Assembly (NCBI GenBank): GCA_903909815.1 | Contig: CAIVXG010000030.1 | Coordinates: forward strand, 28,512 to 92,511 | Length of the DNA stretch: 64,000 nucleotides | Origin: an uncultured beta proteobacterium | GTDB lineage: Bacteria; Pseudomonadota; Gammaproteobacteria; Burkholderiales; Burkholderiaceae_C | Reading direction: 5' to 3' | Shown here: positions 57,783-64,000 of the stretch, one piece after another | How positions within the stretch are numbered: position 1 is the first letter of the stretch | Layout: each line of letters starts with the position of its first letter | Made by a program: the position numbers and the translations under genes | The notes under the pieces: model-generated | Database searches by the model: none | The model's input: the letters and a program-made list of their open reading frames with translations, nothing else | Told to the model about the DNA's origin: nothing

Positions 57783-58856
57783 TTAATATCCGTACTGTAC
57801 CCGCTCACCGCTACTGGCGTCGAACCAGCTTGCGTGCTCGCCCTTCACGGCGAGTCTCACGTTGTCGCCCGGCTGGATGCTGAGTTGCGGCGCAGTGCGC
57901 ACCGTGACGCGACCGGCAACGGTTTCCACGACGAGGTAGGTGTCGGCGCCAGTGGGTTCCACCACCAGCACCTTGCCACGCCACGGTGCAGCGTCATCGA
58001 GGGCTATGTGTTCCGGGCGCAGTCCCAACTGCAACTTCCCGGTGTGGGCCGGTGCGCTTAACGGCAACACCACGCCGTTGATCACAAACGCGCCGCCCTC
58101 CCCCGCCTGGCCGTCGATCAGGTTCATGGTCGGTGAGCCAATGAAGGTGGCGACGTAGGTGTTGGCGGGCCGGCGGTAGATGTCGTCGGGCGTTCCCAAC
58201 TGCTGCAACACGCCGCCTTTCATCACCGCGATGCGGCTGCCCAGCGTCATGGCTTCGATCTGGTCGTGCGTGACGTAGACGCTGGTGATGCCGCTGAGCT
58301 GATGCAGCCGCTTGATCTCTGCGCGCATCTCGACGCGCAGCTTGGCGTCCAGGTTGCTCAGGGGCTCGTCAAACAGAAAAAGCTGAGGCTCTCGCGCCAG
58401 CGCACGCCCCATCGCGACGCGCTGGCGCTGGCCGCCAGAGAGTTGCGCCGGGCGGCGCTCCAGAAGGTGCTCCATCTGCAGCAGCGTGGCCACTTCCAGA
58501 ATGCGCGCCGCGCGCTGCGCCTTGGGCACCTTGCGCATCTCCAGTGCGAAGCCGATGTTGTCGGCCACGCTCATGTTCGGATAGAGCGCATAACTCTGGA
58601 ACACCATCGCGATGTCACGCTGCGCCGGCGGCACGTGCACCACGTCGCGGCCCGCGATCAGCACCTGCCCTTCGGTCGGCTGTTCGAGCCCGGCAATGAT
58701 GTTGAGCAGCGTGGATTTGCCGCAGCCCGAAGGCCCGACCAGGATCAAAAATTCGCCCGGTGCCACGTCGATGTCGATGCTTTTCAGCACCTCCACCGCC
58801 TTGTCGCCCTTGCCAAAAAATTTGCGGATGCCGCGAATTGCCAGAGAAGATGCCAT
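57783..58856 (-). CDS. Sugar ABC transporter ATP-binding protein (MalK/UgpC type, operon 2)
   Basis: ATPase of a second CUT1 importer, 357 residues. Walker [10 protein letters not shown], signature LSGGQRQRVAMGRAL, Walker B LFLFDEPLSNLDAKLR and YVTHDQIEAMTLG are all present, followed by the regulatory domain with LGLRPEHIAL. The ATG at 58856 (MASSLAIRGIRKFFG) lies two bases after the permease stop. It is the last gene of operon 2; the TA module lies 45 bases beyond, in the same orientation. Confidence 0.95.
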   Translation of the reverse strand: MASSLAIRGIRKFFGKGDKAVEVLKSIDIDVAPGEFLILVGPSGCGKSTLLNIIAGLEQPTEGQVLIAGRDVVHVPPAQRDIAMVFQSYALYPNMSVADNIGFALEMRKVPKAQRAARILEVATLLQMEHLLERRPAQLSGGQRQRVAMGRALAREPQLFLFDEPLSNLDAKLRVEMRAEIKRLHQLSGITSVYVTHDQIEAMTLGSRIAVMKGGVLQQLGTPDDIYRRPANTYVATFIGSPTMNLIDGQAGEGGAFVINGVVLPLSAPAHTGKLQLGLRPEHIALDDAAPWRGKVLVVEPTGADTYLVVETVAGRVTVRTAPQLSIQPGDNVRLAVKGEHASWFDASSGERVQYGY

Positions 58857-58858
58857 GT

Positions 58859-59728
58859 TCAACCTTTGACGGCGCCGGCCGTCAGGCCACGCACAAAATA
58901 CTGCCCCGCCAGCGCGTACACCAGCATCGTGGGCAGGCCTGCAATCAGTGCCGCTGCCATGTCCACGTTGTAGGCCTTGACGCCGCTGCTGGTGTTGACA
59001 AGATTGTTCAAACCCACGGTAATGGGCTTGGAATCGGCGCCACTGAAGGCCACGCCAAACAGGAAGTCGTTCCAGATGTTGGTGAACTGCCAGATCAGCG
59101 TCACCATCAGGATCGGCGTGGACAGCGGCACGACGATGCGGATAAAGATGGTCCAGAAACCGGCGCCGTCCATGCGTGCGGCGTTCACCAGTTCCGCGGG
59201 AATAGCGGCGTAGTAGTTCCGGAAAAACAGCGTGGTGCCCGCCAGGCCGGCCAGGCAGTGCACCAGAATCAATCCCCAGATTGAACTCGAAATACCCAGG
59301 TAGCCCAGCACCTGGCTCATGGGCAGCAGCACCACCTGAAACGGCATGAACACGCCAAACAGCATGAAGCCGAACAGGGTGTCGCTGCCGCGAAATTTCC
59401 ACAGGCTCAGGACATAGCCGTTGACCGCACCCCAGGCGGTGGAGACCAGCACCGCGGGCACCGTCATCAGCACCGAATTCCAGAAATAGGGCTGCAGGCC
59501 GCGGCAATCGGCGCCGGTGCAGGCGCTGGACCAGGCCAGTGCCCAGGATTCCAGATTCAGCCCGTGCGGCAGGCTCAGCAGATTGCCTTCGCGGATCTGC
59601 TCGGCGTCCTTGAAGGATGTGGCCAGCATCACGTACAGCGGCGCCAGAAAGAACAGCGCCGCCAGCAGCAGCACGCCATACAAGAGCCAGCGCGACAGGT
59701 GGAGCTCATCGAGCTTTGCGAAATTCAT
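58859..59728 (-). CDS. Sugar ABC transporter permease (MalG type, operon 2)
   Basis: Membrane subunit of 289 residues with six membrane segments from LLYGVLLLAALFFLAPLYVML on, and the EAA loop IPAELVNAARMDGAGFWTIFIRIVVP. It shares the periplasmic SACTGADCRG Cys pair with the paralogue in operon 1. A 509-base gap with a REP-like tandem array separates it from the upstream MalF-type gene. Confidence 0.94.
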   Translation of the reverse strand: MNFAKLDELHLSRWLLYGVLLLAALFFLAPLYVMLATSFKDAEQIREGNLLSLPHGLNLESWALAWSSACTGADCRGLQPYFWNSVLMTVPAVLVSTAWGAVNGYVLSLWKFRGSDTLFGFMLFGVFMPFQVVLLPMSQVLGYLGISSSIWGLILVHCLAGLAGTTLFFRNYYAAIPAELVNAARMDGAGFWTIFIRIVVPLSTPILMVTLIWQFTNIWNDFLFGVAFSGADSKPITVGLNNLVNTSSGVKAYNVDMAAALIAGLPTMLVYALAGQYFVRGLTAGAVKG

Positions 59729-59780
59729 GACGCTGACTCACACATCGGCATCGCTATTGCGTACGTGAACACCCGATCGC

Positions 59781-60205
59781 CCGTCATTGCGTGCGTGAAA
59801 ACCGATCGCCCGTCATTGCGAGGCCGCAGGCCGTGGCAATCCATGCTGGAGGACCAACAGCCTGGATTGCCGCGCTACGCTCGCAATAACGGGGGTTGTG
59901 GATTGCCGCGCTACGCTCGCAATGACGGGGGTTGTGGATTGCCGCGCTACGCTCGCAATGACGGGGGTTGTGGATTGCCGCGCTACGCTCGCAATGACGG
60001 GGGGTGTGGATTGCCGCGCTACGCTCGCAATGACGGAGGTTGTGGATTGCCGCGCTACGCTCGCAATGACGGGGGTTGTGGATTGCCGCGCTACGCTCGC
60101 AATGACGGAGGTTGTGGATTGCCGCGCTACGCTCGCAATGACGGGGGTTGTGGATTGCTTCGCCGTCATTGCGAGGAGCGAAAGCGACGCGGCAATCGTA
60201 ATGAC
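59781..60205. repeat. Tandem array of eight 36-bp REP-like units within an operon
   Basis: From 59865 to 60152 eight consecutive 36-bp units repeat almost without change; each is a REP-like palindrome (ATTGCCGCGC ... GCTCGCAAT) plus a G-rich spacer. Variation is limited to single bases (AATAAC in unit 1, GGAGG for GGGGG in units 5 and 7, GGTGTG in unit 4). A forward REP copy lies before the array near 59812 and an inverted full copy after it (60163-60196). The unit length is divisible by three, so frames pass through it open; no gene is supported. The array fills the gap between two permease genes. Confidence 0.93.
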
Positions 60206-60237
60206 GAACGGTGCTCGCAGGCATCGCCGAATATTCT

Positions 60238-61116
60238 TCAGTGTTCATGGGGCTTGGCGCGAAGTTCGCTGTAGAGGTAAGGCACGACGATGGCGGCCAC
60301 CGTGGCCAACATCATGGTGGCGCTGGCAGCGCCCAGGCCGATCTGGCCGCGCGTGAAGCTCATGGCGTACATGAAGGTGGCGGGCACATCGGTGGCATAG
60401 CCGGGCCCGCCTGCGGTCAGCGCCATCACCAAATCGAAGCTCTTGATCGACAGGTGCGAGAGCACCATCACGGTGGAGAACACCACCGGCCGCAACACCG
60501 GCAGGATGATGCGCCAGTAAATGCGCGGCAAACTGGCGCCGTCCATCTGCGCGGCCTTGATGATGCTGTCGTCGATGCCGCGCAGCCCCGCCAGAAACAG
60601 CGCCATGGCAAAGCCGGCAGACTGCCACACGCCGGCCAGCACCACGCAGTAGATCGCGGTGTCGGTCTGCACCAGCCAGTCAAAACCGAATGAGGCCCAA
60701 CCCCAGTCGCGCGCCAGTTTTTCCAGGCCCAGGCTCGGGTTCAGGATCCATTTCCAGGCCGTCCCCGTGACGATGAAGGACAGCGCCATCGGATAGAGGT
60801 AGATGGTGCGCAGCGCACCTTCTGCGCGCACCTTCTGGTCCAGCAAGATCGCCAGCACCAGGCCGATCAGCATGGAGCCTCCCACGTACAGCAGGCCGAA
60901 GATACCCAGGTTCGCCAGCGCCACCCACCATCGGTCCATGTCCCAAAGCGTGGCGTAGTGCCCCAGGCCCTGAAAGTCGTAGTTGGGCAGCATGCGCGAC
61001 GTGGTGAGCGAGAGCGCGCCGTTCCAGATCATGAAGCCGTAGATGAAGGCAAAGCCCAGCACAAAGCCGGGCGCCACCACCAGCTTGGGCAGGACGGATT
61101 CAAGGGAGCGTGACAT
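60238..61116 (-). CDS. Sugar ABC transporter permease (MalF type, operon 2)
   Basis: Membrane subunit of about 292 residues with six hydrophobic segments from LVVAPGFVLGFAFIYGFMI, and the EAA loop IDDSIIKAAQMDGASLPRIYWRIILP. The ATG at 61116 is preferred to an in-frame GTG at 61143, which would only add nine residues. The gene lies between the binding-protein gene (147-base gap with REP units) and the tandem REP array. Confidence 0.93.
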   Translation of the reverse strand: MSRSLESVLPKLVVAPGFVLGFAFIYGFMIWNGALSLTTSRMLPNYDFQGLGHYATLWDMDRWWVALANLGIFGLLYVGGSMLIGLVLAILLDQKVRAEGALRTIYLYPMALSFIVTGTAWKWILNPSLGLEKLARDWGWASFGFDWLVQTDTAIYCVVLAGVWQSAGFAMALFLAGLRGIDDSIIKAAQMDGASLPRIYWRIILPVLRPVVFSTVMVLSHLSIKSFDLVMALTAGGPGYATDVPATFMYAMSFTRGQIGLGAASATMMLATVAAIVVPYLYSELRAKPHEH

Positions 61117-61159
61117 GAAAGATGGCTTTATCGAGGTTTGCACAGCAGATGAAAGCTAT

Positions 61160-61245
61160 CCGTCATTGCGAGGAGCGAAGCGACGCGGCAATCCACGGTG
61201 GAGAACCGCAGAATGCGTGGATTACCGCGCTTCGGTGGCAATGAC
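61160..61245. repeat. REP-like repeat pair between binding-protein and permease genes (operon 2)
   Basis: A forward unit (CGTCATTGCGAGGAGCGAAG ... GGCAATCCA, about 61161-61196) faces an inverted, more degenerate unit (GTGGATTACCGCGC ... GGCAATGACAG, about 61217-61245). They can form one long hairpin behind the binding-protein gene, the same arrangement as in operon 1. Confidence 0.82.
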
Positions 61246-61263
61246 AGCCGATAACCCTCAAAA

Positions 61264-62520
61264 CTATTTCGTGGCGGCCGCGGCGGCAATGTTCTTCATG
61301 GCTGCGGCAATAGTCATCTTGTCGTTGTTCCAGAACTGGCTCACCGCATCCTTCAAGGCGCCTTCCACGGCCGGATTGGCGGCCATGTCGTGCGCCAGCG
61401 AGGGCACCAGGCCGCCGGTCTTGGCGGTTTCCACGAAGTCCTTGCTTGAGGTTTTGGCGCAGTCGTCAAACTTGTCCATCTTCATGTTCAGGCGCGCGGG
61501 AATCGAGCCCTTGTTCAAGTTGAACACCTCCTGAAATTCCGTGCTCATGATGGCGGCTGCCAGATCGGCCTGTGCCTTTTGCGCGTCCGCCGACTTGAGC
61601 TTGAACATGGCGATGGAATCGATGTTGAAGGTGAAGGCATTGGCCGTTCCTGGCGTGGCAGCACACATGAAATCCTTGCCCGGTACCTTGCCCGCCGCCA
61701 GGAATTCACCCTTGGCCCAGTCTCCCATGAACTGGAAGCCGGCCTTGCCCTGCATCACCATGGCGGTGGCCAGATTCCAGTCGCGCCCGGCTGCGCCGGG
61801 ATCGGTGTAGCCCTTGAGCTTGCGAAAGGTTTCCAGCGATTTCTTCATGGTGTCGCTGGTGTAGGCCTTGGGGTCGAGCCTGACGAATGCGTCGGCGTAG
61901 AACTTGGCGCCGCCGATGCCCAGCACCACATCTTCGAAGATCGTCAGGTCCTGCCAAGATTGGCCACCGTGTGCCAACGGGATCAGGGCCGCAGCCTTGA
62001 TCTTGTCGGCTGCAGCAAAAAACTCCTCGTAGGTCTTGGGCATGGCAGTCACGCCGGCTTTCTTCAGCACCGCAGGATTGGCCCAGACCCAGTTCACACG
62101 GTGCACGTTCACTGGTGCTGCCACATAGCTGCCTTTGAACTTCATCACATCGGCCACCACCTTGGGCAGCAGACTGTCCCATTTCTCCGCCTTGGCCACC
62201 GGGTCCAGATTGGCCAATACCCCTTCCATCGCCCATTCCTGAATCGCAGGGCCCTTGATCTGCGCGGCCGAGGGCGGATTGCCCGCGACCACGCGGCTCT
62301 TGAGTACCGTGGCCGCGTTGTCTCCCCCTCCACCGGCGACCGCAAAGTCCTTCCAGGTGTCGCCCTTGGCCTGCATGATCTTCTTCAACTCGCCCACCGA
62401 CTTGGCCTCGCCGCCCGAAGTCCAGTAATGCAACACCTCGACTTCGCCCGCGATCGACGGGAGCACGGCAGCCGTCAGACTCAGCAAAACGACGGCGGTG
62501 AGGGTGGACAATTTCAGCAT
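61264..62520 (-). CDS. Sugar ABC transporter periplasmic binding protein (operon 2)
   Basis: A family 1 solute-binding protein of 418 residues. A signal peptide is visible (LSTLTAVVLLSLTAAVLPSIAG), followed by EVLHYWTSGGEAKSVGELKK, close to glucose/mannose-type CUT1 binders, and QFMGDWAKGEFLAAGKVPGKDF. The ATG at 62520 gives the signal peptide and has GGAGA upstream; a longer frame to 62670 is rejected. It heads operon 2 (binding protein, MalF, MalG, MalK). A glucose or related monosaccharide ligand is probable, but the substrate cannot be told by eye. crcB is divergent. Confidence 0.93.
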   Translation of the reverse strand: MLKLSTLTAVVLLSLTAAVLPSIAGEVEVLHYWTSGGEAKSVGELKKIMQAKGDTWKDFAVAGGGGDNAATVLKSRVVAGNPPSAAQIKGPAIQEWAMEGVLANLDPVAKAEKWDSLLPKVVADVMKFKGSYVAAPVNVHRVNWVWANPAVLKKAGVTAMPKTYEEFFAAADKIKAAALIPLAHGGQSWQDLTIFEDVVLGIGGAKFYADAFVRLDPKAYTSDTMKKSLETFRKLKGYTDPGAAGRDWNLATAMVMQGKAGFQFMGDWAKGEFLAAGKVPGKDFMCAATPGTANAFTFNIDSIAMFKLKSADAQKAQADLAAAIMSTEFQEVFNLNKGSIPARLNMKMDKFDDCAKTSSKDFVETAKTGGLVPSLAHDMAANPAVEGALKDAVSQFWNNDKMTIAAAMKNIAAAAATK

Positions 62521-62675
62521 GGGGGAGAATCTCCTGTGAATCAGATGGCGGGATGGATGGCGCGAAAAAGCAGCGGCCCATTCTCGTCGTTTGGCAACCG
62601 CGCACATCGGCATTTGCCCTGATGACTGGATAATCGGGCTGCGCGGCACGGGCGCGCCATCGACAACCATATGAA

Positions 62676-63074
62676 ATGAAGATCGACAACATGCTCAATT
62701 CAATTCTGGCGATCAGTCTGGGAGCTTCCCTCGGAGCGGTCATGCGCTGGTTGCTGGGCTTGAGCCTGAACCAGGTGTTCACGCACATTCCGGCGGGGAC
62801 GCTGGCAGCGAATCTGATTGGCGGCTACCTGATTGGACTGGCACTGGCCTTCTTCACGGAGCACGTCGGTCTTGCGCCGGAGTGGCGGCTGCTGGTGATC
62901 ACCGGATTCCTGGGCGGCCTGACCACCTTTTCAACCTTCTCGGCTGAAGTGACGACGCTGATTCAGCAAGGCCGCCTGGTTTGGGCCGTGGCCGCGATTG
63001 CGGTGCACGTCTTCGGCTCGCTGGTCATGACGGTGCTCGGCTTGGCCACGTTCGCGGCACTGAAGCGCTTTTGA
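62676..63074 (+). CDS. crcB: Fluoride ion channel Fluc (CrcB)
   Basis: A small four-helix membrane protein of 132 residues that exports fluoride as a dual-topology dimer. Seen: [16 protein letters not shown] in the first segment, [20 protein letters not shown] with the conserved Asn, and [15 protein letters not shown] with the Phe/Thr pore motif. The ATG at 62676 is used; an ATG 15 bases later is possible. It is divergent from operon 2. No fluoride riboswitch was recognised in front of it. Confidence 0.94.
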   Translation: MKIDNMLNSILAISLGASLGAVMRWLLGLSLNQVFTHIPAGTLAANLIGGYLIGLALAFFTEHVGLAPEWRLLVITGFLGGLTTFSTFSAEVTTLIQQGRLVWAVAAIAVHVFGSLVMTVLGLATFAALKRF

Positions 63075-63212
63075 CGCTGAACGCGATCACTTCAGCCTAG
63101 CTGGCAACCGGAGCGTCTCGCCCGCCACCATGCAGACGCCGGGTCGAGACCGCCAGCGCAATTGAGGTTTCGCTACAGTCTGGACGAATGCCCTCGCACC
63201 TGCGGCGTGACC

Positions 63213-63926
63213 TCAGCCGCCGGTCTTGCGCGTGGCGAACATGTAGTTCACGCTGGTGTCGGCGTTGAGCCAATAGCGTTGGGTGACCGGGTTGTAGGCC
63301 ATGCCGGACGTGCGCTGCAAATCCAGCCGCCCGGCGCGGCAATAGCTGGCAAGTTCGCTGGGGCGCACCATCTTGGCGTACTCATGCGTGCCGCGCGGCA
63401 GCAGCTTGAGCACATATTCCGCACCCACCACCGCCAACAGGAATGATTTGGGGTTGCGGTTCAGCGTCGAGAAGAAGACCCAGCCGCCGGGCTTGACCAG
63501 CGCCGCACAGGCCCGCACCACCGAACCGGGGTCGGGCACGTGCTCCAGCATTTCCATGCAGGTGACGACGTCGAAGCTGGCAGGCTGTTCATCCGCCAGC
63601 GCTTCCACCGCAACCTCGCGGTAGCTGACGTTGGCGGTCTGAGCTTCCAAGGCGTGCATTTGTGCCACCTTGAGCGCCTTGGTCGACAGGTCGATACCCA
63701 ACACCTGTGCCCCTTTGCGCGCCATGGCGTCCGACAGGATGCCACCACCGCAGCCCACGTCCAGCACCCGTTGCTGCGCCAGCGGCGCCAGGCTGTTGAT
63801 CCAATCCAGGCGCAGTGGATTGATCTGGTGCAGCGGACGGAATTCGCTTTCGGTATCCCACCAGCGATGAGCCAATTCGGAGAATTTGGCCAGTTCGGCC
63901 GGGTCGGCATTGAGTGTGGATGTCAT
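63213..63926 (-). CDS. ubiG: Ubiquinone biosynthesis O-methyltransferase UbiG
   Basis: A SAM-dependent methyltransferase that makes both O-methylations in ubiquinone synthesis. Seen: [24 protein letters not shown] at the N terminus, the SAM loop [16 protein letters not shown] (about residues 54-69), [15 protein letters not shown] and [13 protein letters not shown], all diagnostic for UbiG. Length is 237 residues. In Burkholderiales it usually follows ompA and gyrA, which would lie to the right of this window. The 138-base gap to crcB shows no recognised feature. Confidence 0.96.
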   Translation of the reverse strand: MTSTLNADPAELAKFSELAHRWWDTESEFRPLHQINPLRLDWINSLAPLAQQRVLDVGCGGGILSDAMARKGAQVLGIDLSTKALKVAQMHALEAQTANVSYREVAVEALADEQPASFDVVTCMEMLEHVPDPGSVVRACAALVKPGGWVFFSTLNRNPKSFLLAVVGAEYVLKLLPRGTHEYAKMVRPSELASYCRAGRLDLQRTSGMAYNPVTQRYWLNADTSVNYMFATRKTGG

Positions 63927-63978
63927 GGTTCGATTATCGGTAAAGAAGCATGCAGCATTTCGAGTTTGACCCGCGCAC

Positions 63979-64000
63979 CCACAAAAAAACCCGCCGCAGC
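63979..64000 (-). terminator. Partial terminator at the right edge
   Basis: On the minus strand the last bases read GCTGCGGCGGG followed by seven T residues and GTGGG, the 3' arm and T-tract of a likely rho-independent terminator. The 5' arm lies outside the window, so it cannot be confirmed. It would end a gene located further right and reading in the same direction as ubiG. Confidence 0.45.

Noticed and set aside
59865..60152. Regularly repeated 36-bp units resembling a CRISPR array
   Set aside because: The units follow each other without unique spacers, contain the REP palindrome seen elsewhere in the window, and no cas genes are present.
59564..60274. Open frames through the repeat array giving a 12-residue repeated peptide
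   Set aside because: The unit length is a multiple of three, so frames stay open by chance; no ribosome site or conserved start, and the translation is that of a REP element.
62600..62675. Possible fluoride riboswitch before crcB
   Set aside because: The short leader lacks the conserved GGNGAUGG and CUGAUG-type elements of the fluoride motif.

Overview
This 64 kb window comes from a high-GC betaproteobacterial chromosome, most likely Burkholderiales and probably close to Comamonadaceae. The call rests on gene content and order: smc-zipA-ligA, pstSCAB-phoU-phoB-phoR, glnA-small ORF-ntrB-ntrC, type-B L31 beside an ArnT-like membrane protein, and ubiG at the right edge. No rRNA, tRNA, prophage or CRISPR array was recognised. 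The species cannot be named from the sequence alone.

Layout. 1-9 kb holds housekeeping genes: HDOD protein, LOG-family protein, DNA ligase, ZipA, SMC and ribosomal protein L31. 9-17.6 kb holds an ArnT-like membrane protein and the complete phosphate-starvation operon, with a Pho box upstream of pstS. 17.7-23.6 kb holds a TPR/ATP-grasp gene tightly coupled to a SerC aminotransferase, then exonuclease III, GMP reductase and a chemoreceptor whose sensor domain carries a c-type haem motif. 23.7-29.5 kb holds a degenerate response regulator with TPRs, an acyl-CoA-type dehydrogenase, gamma-glutamyltransferase and an SpmA-SpmB fusion. 29.8-34.7 kb is the nitrogen-control block, with a sigma-54 promoter and NtrC sites in front of glnA. 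34.9-37.4 kb holds a CinA-type protein, an EI24 membrane protein and an RsuA-type pseudouridine synthase.

37.4-55.4 kb is the most distinctive part. It is a glucan or beta-glucoside utilisation locus, all on the minus strand. Reading in the direction of transcription it contains a DUF6445 oxygenase-like protein, a TonB-dependent receptor, a flavin-dependent halogenase-like protein, GH3, a LacI repressor, GH1 beta-glucosidase, a sugar-binding protein, two permeases, an ABC ATPase, a second halogenase-like protein and GH30. Matching palindromes upstream of the receptor and of the GH1 gene suggest one LacI regulon. The two halogenase-like proteins and the DUF6445 protein have no obvious job in sugar catabolism, so this is the best candidate for an uncharacterised system.

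55.4-57.8 kb is a small accessory patch: an intact IS630-family element with its TA target duplication, an orphan antitoxin remnant and a TacA-TacT toxin-antitoxin pair. 57.8-62.5 kb is a second sugar ABC transporter operon. It is interrupted between its two permease genes by eight tandem 36-bp REP-like units. The window ends with crcB and ubiG. REP-like palindromes of one family recur at five intergenic places.
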